From assembly GCA_019414055.1 (NCBI GenBank), contig DXMV01000022.1, positions 34,452-98,451 on the forward strand: a stretch of 64,000 nucleotides of DNA. The letters run 5' to 3'. Positions within the stretch are counted from its first letter, which is position 1. Every line of letters starts with the position of its first letter. Source of the stretch: Collinsella sp. Lineage in GTDB: Bacteria > Actinomycetota > Coriobacteriia > Coriobacteriales > Coriobacteriaceae. Of this stretch, positions 1 to 8,901 are shown piece after piece. Under the pieces are notes generated by a model that searched no databases, was not told where the DNA came from, and was given only the letters and a program-made list of their open reading frames with translations. Position numbers and translations under genes: made by a program.

Positions 1-2247
1 GCCGCCAAGACTGCTGCCGATGCCGCTCTTGACCAGGCCAAGACCGAACATGCCAGTGCGCTCACAGCGCTGGCCGATGCCCAGACCAAGCTCTCGGCAG
101 CTAAGGACGAGAAGAATGCTGCAGACAAGGCGCTTGATCAGGCGAAGGCTCAAAAGCAGCAGGCCGACCAGGCTGTGACTCAGGCCCAGGCTAAGCTCGA
201 TGCTGCTCAAGTAACGGCGAACGCATCGGCGGAGAACTACCGCCAGGGTGCTATCGCGTTCTTTAAGAGTGTGGGCGCCAGCGATGCGGCGGACATCATC
301 CTCAACTGCAAACTCGCGAGCTACAACAAGGTGGGCGAGGAAGTCGACGCGACGAGCCTGGCCAACATGAAGCAGGCGGTCGTGTGGCTCAAGGCGTGCA
401 ACGAGTATCGCGCGAGCGTTGGCCTGGGTGAGCTCAAGGTGACGTATACCATGATGGCGACTGCCATTGCGGATGCGAACTTCTCGGATACTAAGGTTGC
501 GCACGCCCAGCAGTTCAACGTGGGCGAAAACGTGGCATGGAACTACGGAAGCAATCCGTTTGAGCAGTGGGTCGATCAGGAGAAGGCCGTCTTTGACGCT
601 GCCGCCGCCTCGCTGGGCGCGTCGGGCCTTACGGGAAAGGCCGCTTACGATTTCTATACGGCGCATAGCTCCGAGATTGATAGCTATGCCGCGCTGCACG
701 GTGGATCAAACCCTTCGGTCGGCCATTACATCAACGTGATCAACCCCGATTACACCGTGACGGGCATGGGCGTTTGCACGCGAGGGACGCTGTACGGGAG
801 TACGCAGGCGCAGACATTTGTATATTCTGGTCAATGGTACGAGCCGTACAACGTCAATCCGATGACGGTTGCTGAGTATGAGGCTGCGCTGAACGCGTGG
901 TGCGACTCTTTGGCAAATCCCGAGCAAGGCGTGGACGCGGCACGTAAGGAACTTGCTGCGGCGCAGGGCGTTGCCGACGATGCCGGCAACAAGGTGAATA
1001 CTGCATCGCAGACCGTTGCGGCAAAGCAGACCCAGGTTGAGCGTGCTGCCGCTGACGTCGATGCCGCGGATGCTAAGGCCTCTGATGCCCAGGCTGCCGT
1101 GGAGCAAAAGCAGGCTGCAGCTGATGCCGCTGTGCGTGCCGTGAGCGATGCCCGCGCCGATTTGAGCGCTGCCAACGCTGCTGTTGCGGCGGCGCGGAAT
1201 GCCGTGGCTGCCAAGTCTGGCGAGCTCGACATTGCCAAGGGCAAGGCGGCTGCTGCCAAGCGCGCGCTGGAGGCCGCTCGTGCCGGTGTTGGCGACAAGC
1301 AGGGTGCACTTGCCACGGCCCAGAATGAGCTGGCGGCGTACTCGGCCGATATCGCCGCTGCTCAGCGTGCGTTTAACGCGGCATCGTCTGCACTCGATGG
1401 CGCTCGTGCCAATCAGCGCGAGGCGGAGGCTGAACTTGCTGCCGTCCAGGGCGATGCCGATCAGGCAGATATCGATGTCGCTGCCGCTCAGACGGAGCTT
1501 GATATGGCACAGCGGGCTGCAAGCGACGCCGACGCCGCTGTGGCAACGGCTCAGGCAAAATCCGATGCAGCCGCCGCGCGTGCCTCTCAGCTTAAGAATG
1601 CTGCTGCAGCACTTTCCAAGGCTACTGAGGACAAGACCGCTGCCGATGCCGCGCTTGATGCTGCGGAGATGGCCGTGAGCGATGCCGAGTACGATTTGGT
1701 GGAGGCCGACGATGACGTGACGGATGCGGCTGCCGCCCGCGATGCCTCTGCCGCCGCGGTCGCCCGTCTGCGCTGCATCAATCTTGCCGAAGCCATTGTC
1801 AACGGCGGTGCTGACGATGCGGACGGGGCACTCAACGCCAAGATCGCTGCGGCTCACGATGCCGCCGAGAGCGTCGCGACTGCCAAGGCCGAGCTCGATG
1901 CCGCCGCGGCTGCGACGGATGCCGTGGCACCGGCATACTTGGAGGCGCTTGCTAACTACACCGCCGCCAAGGCCGAGCTCGACCAGGCCATTGCCGAACT
2001 CAACGCCGAGATCGCTCGCCAAGAGGCCGCCGACCGCGGGAATGGCGTGCAGGCCCAGCCCGTCACGCAAGTGACGTACCAGGCAAATCACGCGGTGACA
2101 AAGACCGAGATTGCGACGCAGCAGACGGCGATGCCTGCCACGGGCGATGCGTCCGACCTGCTGGGCGAGACCTTCGTGATCGGCGGCACGGTTCTGGTGG
2201 CCGCCGGCGTCTTCCTGTCCGATAAGCGCCGCCAGCTGATCCGTTAG
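1..2247 (+). CDS. Sortase-anchored surface protein with CAP domain and Ala-rich coiled coil (5' partial)
   Basis: The reading frame is open from base 1, so the true start and signal peptide lie upstream; 748 residues are visible. Residues ~1-75 are an Ala/Lys/Asp/Gln-rich heptad region. Residues ~120-280 look like a CAP/SCP domain (NEYRASVGL, GENVAWNYG, GHYINVINPDYTVTGMGV). Residues ~305-680 are a long Ala-rich coiled coil. The C-terminus has a sortase signal MPATGD at ~711, a hydrophobic stretch and a KRRQ tail. This predicts an extended rod fixed to peptidoglycan with the CAP domain held away from the cell. The role is unknown; adhesion or host interaction is only an inference. A GTG at 175 could be mistaken for the start, but coding continues upstream of it. 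Confidence 0.88.
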   Translation, partial: AAKTAADAALDQAKTEHASALTALADAQTKLSAAKDEKNAADKALDQAKAQKQQADQAVTQAQAKLDAAQVTANASAENYRQGAIAFFKSVGASDAADIILNCKLASYNKVGEEVDATSLANMKQAVVWLKACNEYRASVGLGELKVTYTMMATAIADANFSDTKVAHAQQFNVGENVAWNYGSNPFEQWVDQEKAVFDAAAASLGASGLTGKAAYDFYTAHSSEIDSYAALHGGSNPSVGHYINVINPDYTVTGMGVCTRGTLYGSTQAQTFVYSGQWYEPYNVNPMTVAEYEAALNAWCDSLANPEQGVDAARKELAAAQGVADDAGNKVNTASQTVAAKQTQVERAAADVDAADAKASDAQAAVEQKQAAADAAVRAVSDARADLSAANAAVAAARNAVAAKSGELDIAKGKAAAAKRALEAARAGVGDKQGALATAQNELAAYSADIAAAQRAFNAASSALDGARANQREAEAELAAVQGDADQADIDVAAAQTELDMAQRAASDADAAVATAQAKSDAAAARASQLKNAAAALSKATEDKTAADAALDAAEMAVSDAEYDLVEADDDVTDAAAARDASAAAVARLRCINLAEAIVNGGADDADGALNAKIAAAHDAAESVATAKAELDAAAAATDAVAPAYLEALANYTAAKAELDQAIAELNAEIARQEAADRGNGVQAQPVTQVTYQANHAVTKTEIATQQTAMPATGDASDLLGETFVIGGTVLVAAGVFLSDKRRQLIR

Positions 2248-2268
2248 GGACGGGGGCTCGATGTTTTC

Positions 2269-2313
2269 GGCGCGCGCCGCAGGGGCATGGGCCCTGCGGC
2301 GCGCGCCACCTTT
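2269..2313 (+). terminator. Rho-independent terminator after surface protein gene
   Basis: A 16-bp GC-rich perfect stem (2269-2284 with 2292-2307) and 7-nt loop, followed by ACCTTTC. It sits 22 nt after the surface-protein stop codon. The U-tract is short. Confidence 0.7.
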
Positions 2314-2342
2314 CATCTTCGAGATTGATTAAGGAGGGACCT

Positions 2343-2708
2343 ATGCAAATTAGAGGAGAGGCCGCGATCGCCTGTGGGTTCATGGCGGGCCTGGCAACGG
2401 GATTGCTATTCGATGGGTGCTTTGACGGCTACATTAATCGATACCGCGATTCTGGCTTTTCGGGAGGCAAGCCTTGGAAAAAGGCCTCGGCTCGTCGAGA
2501 GGTAGTCGCGCCCATCGAGCCCTTCAGCGTGGATGTCTCAAAAATCAAGGTAATCGTCACCAAGAACGGCAAGATTTACCACCGTTCTACGGGGTGCAAA
2601 AGCCTTCCTCAAAACGCCGTTAGAACAAGCGTGCCATTGGCGACCGCACTCAAACGAGGCAAGATACCCTGCCCAACATGTTGCCCGCCAACGGCGTGTT
2701 CGATCTAG
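2343..2708 (+). CDS. Small membrane-anchored protein with Cys/His metal-binding motif
   Basis: 121 residues. ATG 2343 is chosen over ATG 2325 because AAGGAGGG lies just upstream of it. The N-terminus has one hydrophobic segment (AIACGFMAGLATGLLFDG), probably a membrane anchor. The C-terminal half has the pattern KIYHRSTGCKSL followed by GKIPCPTCCP. This YHxxxC...PCxxC arrangement is found at the C-terminus of many micrococcal-nuclease-like and competence-related proteins and probably binds zinc. No catalytic domain accompanies it. It stands alone between the surface protein and the phosphoesterases. Function unknown. Confidence 0.65.
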   Translation: MQIRGEAAIACGFMAGLATGLLFDGCFDGYINRYRDSGFSGGKPWKKASARREVVAPIEPFSVDVSKIKVIVTKNGKIYHRSTGCKSLPQNAVRTSVPLATALKRGKIPCPTCCPPTACSI

Positions 2709-2837
2709 TTTTTTGGGTGCTTGACCCGTTTGGATGGAAGAACGAAGGGTAAGCCCTAAAGGATGCAGACGCCGGGCCGTTCCGCAACTTCTGCCATCGA
2801 TTTTGTCCAAAGCCGCACGGCACGGAGGTGTTGCTAG

Positions 2838-3593
2838 ATGTCCATTTTCGTTACTGGAGACGTTCACGGTGTTGCCGAGTACGGGGCGAGTCGCTTCTCG
2901 TCGCGCGCTTGGCCATTGGGTCGGACGCTGACGCGCGATGACGTGGTGATCGTTGCCGGCGACTTTGGCTTTATATGGAGCGGCTCGAACACCGATAAAT
3001 ACTGGCTCGATTGGTTTGAGTCCAAGCCCTGGACCACGTGCTTTATCGACGGCAATCACGAGAACCATCATCTGCTGGCGGCACTGCCGATGCGTGAGTG
3101 GAATGGGGGCCTCGTTCACGAGGCCCACCCGCACGTGCTGCACCTGATGCGCGGCGAGGTGTTCGACATTGCGGGGACCACGGCGCTTGCCATGGGCGGC
3201 GCCGCGAGCCATGACAAACAATGGCGCCAGGAGGGAAAGACGTGGTGGCCAGAGGAAATGCCGAGTGAAAACGAGATGGAACACTGTCGCGCCTCGCTCG
3301 ATCGCGTGGGCTGGAAGGTCGACTATGTTGTGACGCACGAGGCGCCGGTCGATTTGGCTGACGAGCTGTGCATGGAGTGCAATCGCGAGTTCTACGACGA
3401 TTCGCTGCAGGCCTTTTTGGGCGAGCTCGACGGGCGGCTCGACTACCGCACCTGGTTCTTTGGCCATTACCATGACGATGAATGGCGCGATGACAAGCAT
3501 CGTCTTATCTACCAAGATATCGTGCCGATCGAAGTGCGATGTACCGACGAGCAGGGTGAGACGGCGAGTGGCTATGTAGAGCAAGGGCGTTAG
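2838..3593 (+). CDS. Metallophosphoesterase (first of three)
   Basis: 251 residues, preceded by GGAGGTG. Calcineurin-like metal ligands appear in order: GDVHG at residues 7-11, GDFG near 40, GNHEN near 73, and GHYHDD near 210. These bind a dinuclear metal centre, so the protein probably hydrolyses a phosphoester; the substrate cannot be read from sequence. It is 10 nt from the next phosphoesterase and shares with the third (4238) the same layout, including a WWPEE/WWPQE segment before DSVDWKVDYVITH-like text, so these two look like paralogues. All three probably form one operon. Confidence 0.85.
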   Translation: MSIFVTGDVHGVAEYGASRFSSRAWPLGRTLTRDDVVIVAGDFGFIWSGSNTDKYWLDWFESKPWTTCFIDGNHENHHLLAALPMREWNGGLVHEAHPHVLHLMRGEVFDIAGTTALAMGGAASHDKQWRQEGKTWWPEEMPSENEMEHCRASLDRVGWKVDYVVTHEAPVDLADELCMECNREFYDDSLQAFLGELDGRLDYRTWFFGHYHDDEWRDDKHRLIYQDIVPIEVRCTDEQGETASGYVEQGR

Positions 3594-3602
3594 GAGGTTC
3601 GC

Positions 3603-4241
3603 ATGATCTGGTTTACCAGCGATACTCACTTTGGACACGAGAACATGCTGCGGCTCGCCGGCAGGCCTTGGTCGACTGTTGCGCAGATGAACGATGACAT
3701 GCTCGCCAACATTAATAGCAAGGTCGCTGTGGACGACGAGCTTTACATTTTGGGCGACTTCAGCTTTAAGATGACGGTTCAAGATGCCTACGACCTGCGC
3801 AAAAGCATTGCATGCAAGCGCGTCCATCTACTGCCCGGCAACCACGACAAGGACTGGACGCAGCCCGCGGTGGCGGATGCTTTTATCGTCGAGCCGCCCA
3901 TCTGCGTGCTCAAGATCGACCGTCAAAAGATCGTGCTGAGTCACTATCCCATGGTCGACTGGCAGGGCATGTCGCACGGCGGCTGGCATCTTCACGGACA
4001 TATCCACAGCTGCGGCGGCGCGTACAACAAGTTCAACCTGCGACAGGGGCTGCTGCGCTACGACGTGGGCGTGGACGCCAACGGCTACGCCCCGGTGAGC
4101 CTGGAGGAGCTCAAGTCATGGTTTGCGCAGGTCGATGAGCCGGTGTGTTGCGTTAAGTGGCCGTGGTGGGTCAATGCCACGGGCGACGAGCAGATCGAGC
4201 GCGATCTCGAAGCCTATAAGAGGGAAGTGGTGATCCGATGA
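3603..4241 (+). CDS. Metallophosphoesterase (second of three)
   Basis: 212 residues with AGGAGG before the ATG. Motifs are SDTHFGHENM at the N-terminus, LGDFSF, LLPGNHDKD, VLSHYPM and HLHGHIHS. This is the short phage-like/YfcE-like metallophosphatase pattern and is distinct from its two neighbours, which start with TGDVHG. It overlaps the next gene by 4 nt (ATGA), so translation is probably coupled. Substrate unknown. Confidence 0.85.
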   Translation: MIWFTSDTHFGHENMLRLAGRPWSTVAQMNDDMLANINSKVAVDDELYILGDFSFKMTVQDAYDLRKSIACKRVHLLPGNHDKDWTQPAVADAFIVEPPICVLKIDRQKIVLSHYPMVDWQGMSHGGWHLHGHIHSCGGAYNKFNLRQGLLRYDVGVDANGYAPVSLEELKSWFAQVDEPVCCVKWPWWVNATGDEQIERDLEAYKREVVIR

Positions 4242-4963
4242 CGGTCTATGTGACGGGCGATGTCCACGGCGGCATCGATATGCAAAAGCTGCGTGACTGG
4301 GAGCTTGGCGACTCGCTCTCGAGCGACGACTACCTCATTATCGCGGGCGACTTTGGCTTTCCGTGGGATTTCTCCCCCGAGGAATGCGCTGACATCGCTT
4401 GGCTGGAGTCGCGCCCCTACACGGTGCTGTTCGTCGACGGCAACCACGAGCGCTTCGGCTATTGGGCGGAGCGCCCCATGGAGCTGTGGCACGGTGGGCT
4501 GACGCAGCGTCTGTCGGAGACCTCGCCCATACGGCGCCTGACGCGCGGCGAGGTTTTTGAGCTCGACGGCTCAACGATCTTTACCATGGGCGGCGCCACG
4601 AGCGTGGACAAGGAATACCGCATCCCGTATTCCAGCTGGTGGCCGCAGGAGCTGCCGGGCGAGCGCAACTTTGAGGAAGCACGGGCAAAGCTCGATAGCG
4701 TGGACTGGAAGGTTGACTACGTGATCACCCACACCTGCTCTACGCGCATGCTCTCGCCCACGCTCTATCCGGCGCCCGGCTGGAATTATCCCGATGTCGA
4801 TCGGCTCACGGCATTTTTCGACGAGCTAGAAGACCGCCTGGATTACAAGCGCTGGTACTACGGGCATTTTCATCGGGATGCCAACCCGGCCGAGCGCCAC
4901 ACCGTGCTCTACGACTGCATCGTCCGCCTAGGCGACGAACTCCAGCCCTGGGATGTTGCGTAG
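4238..4963 (+). CDS. Metallophosphoesterase (third of three)
   Basis: 241 residues. It shows TGDVHGG at the N-terminus, AGDFGFPWD, DGNHERF and GHFHRD near the C-terminus: all the usual dinuclear metal ligands. It starts inside the last codons of the previous gene and has GGGAAGTGG upstream. It resembles the gene at 2838 more than the one at 3603. The three-gene run converges on gluQ. Confidence 0.85.
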   Translation: MTVYVTGDVHGGIDMQKLRDWELGDSLSSDDYLIIAGDFGFPWDFSPEECADIAWLESRPYTVLFVDGNHERFGYWAERPMELWHGGLTQRLSETSPIRRLTRGEVFELDGSTIFTMGGATSVDKEYRIPYSSWWPQELPGERNFEEARAKLDSVDWKVDYVITHTCSTRMLSPTLYPAPGWNYPDVDRLTAFFDELEDRLDYKRWYYGHFHRDANPAERHTVLYDCIVRLGDELQPWDVA

Positions 4964-4978
4964 GGGCGGGGCGTTTGG

Positions 4979-5989
4979 CTACTTGGCCGTTACGGTGATG
5001 TTTTCCCGATGCGCGCGGATGACGTCCCAGCTAAAGTGCTCAGCCAGTTGCTCGGCGGTACGCGGTATGGTGTCCGGCGCGATGCCCGTTTGTCCGGCGA
5101 GCCAGCCCAGCAGCGCCTCGGGCGTGCCAAAGCGGGCACGGAGCTCGCCCAGGTCCAGATCGCGATCGCGCTTGGAAAGACGGCGGCCGTCCGGTGACAT
5201 GAGCAGCGGAATGTGCGCGTAGTGCGGCGTGGGCAGTCCCAGCAGATGCTGCAGATAGATCTGGCGCGGCGTGGAGCCCAGCAGGTCGCATCCGCGTACG
5301 ATCTCGGTAATACCCATGGCAGCGTCATCGACCACAACGGCCAGCTGATAGGCAAACACGCCGTCGCTGCGGCGCACCAAAAAGTCGCCGCACTCGGTAG
5401 CGAGTGCCTCGCATTGGGCCCCGTACGTGCGGTCCACGAATTCGATCACGTCGTCTGCAAGGTCATCGACGGTGGGCACGCGCAGACGAGTGGCCGGGGC
5501 GCGCAGAGCGCTGCGGCGGGCGATTTCTTTGGCAGAAAGGTTTCGGCAGGCGCCGCGGTAGATGGGCGTGCCGTCGCTGGCATGCGGCGCGCTTGCGGCG
5601 TGGAGTTCGGCGCGGGTGCAAAAGCAGGGATAGGTGAGACTGGCGTCTTGCAGCTGGCGCAAGGCGCTCTCGTACAGGTCTAGGCGATCGTGCTGGTAGT
5701 AGGGGCCTTCGTCCCACTCGAGTCCCAGCCAGGCCAGGTCGTCAATCAATTGAGCGGCAAGTTCCGGGCGCTTGCAGCGATCGTCCAGGTCCTCGATGCG
5801 CAACACGATGCTGCCGCCCTGGCTGCGGGCCGAAAGCCACGCACACAGGCAGCTGAACACGTTGCCCAGGTGCATGCGGCCCGAGGGCGACGGGGCAAAG
5901 CGGCCCACGACGGGCGTGGGAACGGAGGCGGGCTGCGTCGTTGGCGCGTCCGCGGCGGGCGTTGCTATGTTGCGTGCGTTGATGTCCAT
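4979..5989 (-). CDS. gluQ: Glutamyl-Q tRNA(Asp) synthetase
   Basis: 336 residues with a class I GluRS catalytic core and no C-terminal anticodon-binding domain, which is the size and layout of GluQ-RS (YadB). Near residue 31 is GRFAPSPSGRMHLGN, the HIGH-type signature. ALRIEDLDD-like text (VLRIEDLDD) follows. A CFC...YRGAC zinc site lies near residues 120-150, and RRLSKRDRD is the KMSKS equivalent. The family transfers glutamate to queuosine in tRNA(Asp). The zinc site and the missing anticodon domain separate it from ordinary GltX. No Shine-Dalgarno is visible; a TATACT hexamer lies 7 nt before the ATG, so the message may be leaderless. Confidence 0.85.
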   Translation of the reverse strand: MDINARNIATPAADAPTTQPASVPTPVVGRFAPSPSGRMHLGNVFSCLCAWLSARSQGGSIVLRIEDLDDRCKRPELAAQLIDDLAWLGLEWDEGPYYQHDRLDLYESALRQLQDASLTYPCFCTRAELHAASAPHASDGTPIYRGACRNLSAKEIARRSALRAPATRLRVPTVDDLADDVIEFVDRTYGAQCEALATECGDFLVRRSDGVFAYQLAVVVDDAAMGITEIVRGCDLLGSTPRQIYLQHLLGLPTPHYAHIPLLMSPDGRRLSKRDRDLDLGELRARFGTPEALLGWLAGQTGIAPDTIPRTAEQLAEHFSWDVIRAHRENITVTAK

Positions 5990-5996
5990 GCGGACG

Positions 5997-6002
5997 AGTA
6001 TA
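5997..6002 (-). promoter_or_regulatory. -10 hexamer TATACT of gluQ
   Basis: On the minus strand TATACT ends 7 nt before the gluQ ATG, which puts the predicted transcription start at or next to the start codon. No clear -35 is seen. Confidence 0.5.
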
Positions 6003-6126
6003 GCGCGGAGCGCGATGGGGAGGCGTCACTGTGGTCCGCAAGTTGTCGAGGACCCGCATTGTGTATTGTGGGCCGCAGGCTCGGTGCTTTGATTCCTGTC
6101 CATCAACTCAGCACCTTAGACAACAG

Positions 6127-6160
6127 AAACCCCGGCAGCTCTTCGCAACTGCCGGGGTTT
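6127..6160. terminator. 12-bp stem hairpin between gluQ and the DUF2207 gene
   Basis: A perfect inverted repeat AAACCCCGGCAG / CTGCCGGGGTTT with a 10-nt loop. It lies in the 508-bp gap 5990-6497, which also holds a GGGACGTTC-type repeat and otherwise nothing I can support. The hairpin could end an unrecognised small transcript; neither flanking gene reads into it. Confidence 0.45.
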
Positions 6161-6350
6161 CCGCGGAAAAGGGGGACATGATCCTCGAGCGAACGGGAAA
6201 GGGGCAACCGTTTTCGCTCAAATGCTTTATGCCCCTTGCTCGCAGGCTCAATCAGCGCGTGCCACAGCAACACAAAGCCGCTACACCTGTGACGGAGCTG
6301 TGAAGTGGTATCTATTGCCGGGGTGGAGCTCGGTCAGGGACTGTCCCAAA

Positions 6351-6384
6351 TTGCCGGCAGATAAGGAACGTCCCTAAGTGCCAG
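6351..6384. repeat. GGGACGTTC-family palindromic repeat
   Basis: Contains GGAACGTCCCTAA flanked by TGCCGGCAG and GTGCCAG. Same family as the copies near 8.8, 29.5, 37.0 and 38.1 kb. Confidence 0.6.
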
Positions 6385-6497
6385 ACTCGGGTGGGACTTT
6401 TGTCCCATTTGACGTTCCGTTGGCCCAGATATTCGTCATGTGTGCCCGCAAACGTGGGACAATGGCGATGTTGGTTTTACAGACAAAGGATGTGCCT

Positions 6498-8441
6498 ATG
6501 AACGCCCCCGTTGCCAATGCCTGCCGGCAGCGCCGCTTGTTTGCGCGATTCGTTTCCGTCTGCGCGTTTGTCGCGTTTGCGTTGCTGCTGCTGCCTGTCG
6601 CCGCCCACGCCGACGGCTACTCCATGACCCAAACCTATATCGGTGCCACGGTCGAGGCCGATGGATCGCTGACCGTTGTCGAGGGACGCCAGTTCGATTT
6701 CGACGACGACATCAACGGCGTGTTTTGGGAGATCAATGCGGGCACCAACCAGCAGGGCGGCGCGGCGGGCGTCAATGTGTTGAGCGTCGAGGAAGACGAC
6801 ACCGCGTTTAACAAGGTCGACAGCGCAAACAAAGGCGACAGCGGCGTCTATACGGTTGAGCAGTCCGACGGCGGCGTAAAGATCAAGGTTTTCAGCCCCC
6901 ACGAGAGCGGCGACAGCGCGATCTATTATGTGAGCTACACCATGACCGGTGCGGTTATGAATTGGGCCGATACCGCCGAGCTCTACTGGAAGTTTGTGGG
7001 CGACGGCTGGTCCGCGGATTCCGACGATGTCGAGATGGAAGTGTACTTTGCAAATGCTGCCGCCGGGACGGCAGCCGTCAAGGGCGATAACTTCCGTGCA
7101 TGGGGCCACGGCCCGCTGACGGGCGACGTATCGCTCGATGAGGACGAGCCCATGGTCACCTATACCATTCCCTGCGTGCATGAGGGCGAATTCGCCGAGG
7201 TGCGCATCGCCTTCCCCAGCGATTGGGTGCCGCAGCTTGCCGCTTCGGGCGAAGAGCGCATGTCGACGATCCTGAGCGAGGAGAAGGCATGGGCCGACGA
7301 GGCTAACGCCCGCCGCGCTCACGCTCGCATGATTGCCAATGCACTTGCCGTGCTAAGTGTTGTCGCGGCGGTGGCCTTTACCGGCACAATCGTTGTGCTC
7401 AAGCTGCGCCGTCGCAAACCCAAGCCGCTTTTCCAGGACGAATATTTCCGCGATGTACCTTCGGCCGACCATCCCGCCGTGCTTTCGGCCCTCATGAGCT
7501 GGAACGAGGTGCCCGATCAGGCATATATCGCCACGCTCATGAAGCTCACCGACGACCGTGTGATCAAGCTGGAACAGGCGACCGTGAGCAAGGCCAAGAA
7601 GGGTCTGTTGGGGCGCGAAAAAGAAGAGCAGACGTATCGCGTGACGGTGAGTGATGTGGGCTGGAAGTCGGCCAAGGGCATTGACCGCATGGTGCTCAAG
7701 GTCTTCTTTGCCGGTGCTAAGCCCGACGAGAACGGTGATCGCTCGCGCACGTTTGACGAGCTGCAGCACTACGTTAAGCAGCACGCTACGCTCGTGGGCG
7801 ACAAACTCGAGGACTATCAGAACACCGTTAAGGGCAAGCTGGCCGATAGCGAGTACGTTGCCTCGGACGGCATTGTCGCAATGGTGTTTTGTCTGGTTCT
7901 TGGTATCCTGATCGCCTTTGTTCCCGTGGGATCCATCTTCTTTACCGACGGCGCACAGGCGAACATTATCGCCGCGGTTATCTCGGTGCCGATTGTGCTG
8001 GTGGGTATTGGCGTGGGCCTTACGTTCCGCCGCTTTACGCCGGAGGGCGCCGAGGTGGCGGCTCGATGCAAGGCGCTTAAGCATTGGCTCGAGGACTTCA
8101 CGCGCCTAAAGGAAGCCGTCCCCGGCGATCTGGTCCTGTGGAATAAACTTCTGGTGATGGGTGCGGCGCTGGGCGTTTCGAAGGAAGTCCTGCGTCAGCT
8201 TGCCGAGGCCGTACCGCCTGAGGTGCGCGAGGCCGACGGTTTCTACGACAATTATCCCTGCTACTGGTGGTACTACCATCATTACGGCAACGAGTCGCCG
8301 ATGGATTCATTCGATGGCGTGTATCACGAGAGCATCCGTGAGCTCGCGTCGAGCTCGGACAGCTCGGGTGGCGGCGGAGGCGGTGGCTTCTCGGGCGGCG
8401 GAGGCGGCGGCGTCGGCGGAGGCGGCGGCGGAACGTTCTGA
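6498..8441 (+). CDS. DUF2207-type membrane protein with Gly-rich C-terminus
   Basis: 647 residues from ATG 6498 (AAAGGATG upstream), which places a classic signal peptide at the N-terminus (FALLLLPVAAHADG). Residues ~35-255 are an extracytoplasmic domain of the DUF2207 type (GSLTVVEGRQFDFDDDINGV). A transmembrane helix near residues 285-305 ends in KLRRRK, a cytoplasmic domain follows, then two helices near 465-510. The tail is almost pure glycine (SSGGGGGGGFSGGGGG), as often seen at the end of DUF2207/YgcG-like proteins. The longer frame from 6378 would bury the signal peptide. No operon partner; a terminator follows at once. Function unknown. Confidence 0.85.
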   Translation: MNAPVANACRQRRLFARFVSVCAFVAFALLLLPVAAHADGYSMTQTYIGATVEADGSLTVVEGRQFDFDDDINGVFWEINAGTNQQGGAAGVNVLSVEEDDTAFNKVDSANKGDSGVYTVEQSDGGVKIKVFSPHESGDSAIYYVSYTMTGAVMNWADTAELYWKFVGDGWSADSDDVEMEVYFANAAAGTAAVKGDNFRAWGHGPLTGDVSLDEDEPMVTYTIPCVHEGEFAEVRIAFPSDWVPQLAASGEERMSTILSEEKAWADEANARRAHARMIANALAVLSVVAAVAFTGTIVVLKLRRRKPKPLFQDEYFRDVPSADHPAVLSALMSWNEVPDQAYIATLMKLTDDRVIKLEQATVSKAKKGLLGREKEEQTYRVTVSDVGWKSAKGIDRMVLKVFFAGAKPDENGDRSRTFDELQHYVKQHATLVGDKLEDYQNTVKGKLADSEYVASDGIVAMVFCLVLGILIAFVPVGSIFFTDGAQANIIAAVISVPIVLVGIGVGLTFRRFTPEGAEVAARCKALKHWLEDFTRLKEAVPGDLVLWNKLLVMGAALGVSKEVLRQLAEAVPPEVREADGFYDNYPCYWWYYHHYGNESPMDSFDGVYHESIRELASSSDSSGGGGGGGFSGGGGGGVGGGGGGTF

Positions 8442-8455
8442 CGGTCGTAAGCTAT

Positions 8456-8503
8456 GGGATGGGCTTTTCTCGACAGCCGTCGGGGAAAGCCCATCCCCTT
8501 TTT
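8456..8503 (+). terminator. Rho-independent terminator
   Basis: 12-bp stem (GGGATGGGCTTT with AAAGCCCATCCC) followed by CTTTTTA, 14 nt after the DUF2207 stop codon. Confidence 0.85.
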
Positions 8504-8566
8504 ATGTGCCAAAATGCGCCGATCCTCCCGCTTTTGCCCGTAGTCCCCTCCATCGGAAGGGGCAGT

Positions 8567-8790
8567 GGGCAAAAAATGGCAAATATGAGTACTGTTGCCG
8601 AAATGGTTGCATTAATTTGCGCTTAATTACCGGCCCCTAATGAGAGTATTTCTCGTTAGGGCCGCTTTTATTGAACATTTGAGGAAATACGTTAGCTCGC
8701 CCGGCTGACCGCCGTGTCTAAAAGCCTCAAAATGCCCCAAATCGCTGCTACTAAAAAGGTAACAGTACTCATATTTGATGTTTTTTGACC
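8567..8790. repeat. MITE-like element with long terminal inverted repeats, copy 1
   Basis: Left end 8567-8600 and right end 8758-8790 are near-perfect inverted repeats built on CAAATATGAGTACTGT. The same ends bound a 215-bp segment at 43791-44005. The interior has no ORF of note but contains a hairpin at about 8632-8664 (GGCCCCTAATGAGAG with CTCGTTAGGGCC). No target duplication was confirmed. Confidence 0.65.
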
Positions 8791-8818
8791 ACAGCCATTT
8801 GCAGACCCTCTAGGCTAC

Positions 8819-8885
8819 TCATTGGGGACAGACTTAAATGACCAGTCGTTGGGGATCAGTCATTGGGGACGTTCTTAAATGACTA
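8819..8885. repeat. Two GGGGACxxxCTTAAATGAC repeats in tandem
   Basis: CATTGGGGACAGACTTAAATGAC and, 20 nt later, a second unit with GGGGACGTTCTTAAATGAC. Arms AGTCATT and AATGACT are self-complementary. Related to the copy at 29483-29507. Confidence 0.65.
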
Positions 8886-8901
8886 GGTGTGGCTGCTGGG
8901 C

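Noticed and set aside
706..2316. 536-codon minus-strand open frame opposite the surface protein
   Set aside because: Shadow of an Ala-rich high-GC gene; the plus frame has clear domains and a sortase signal.
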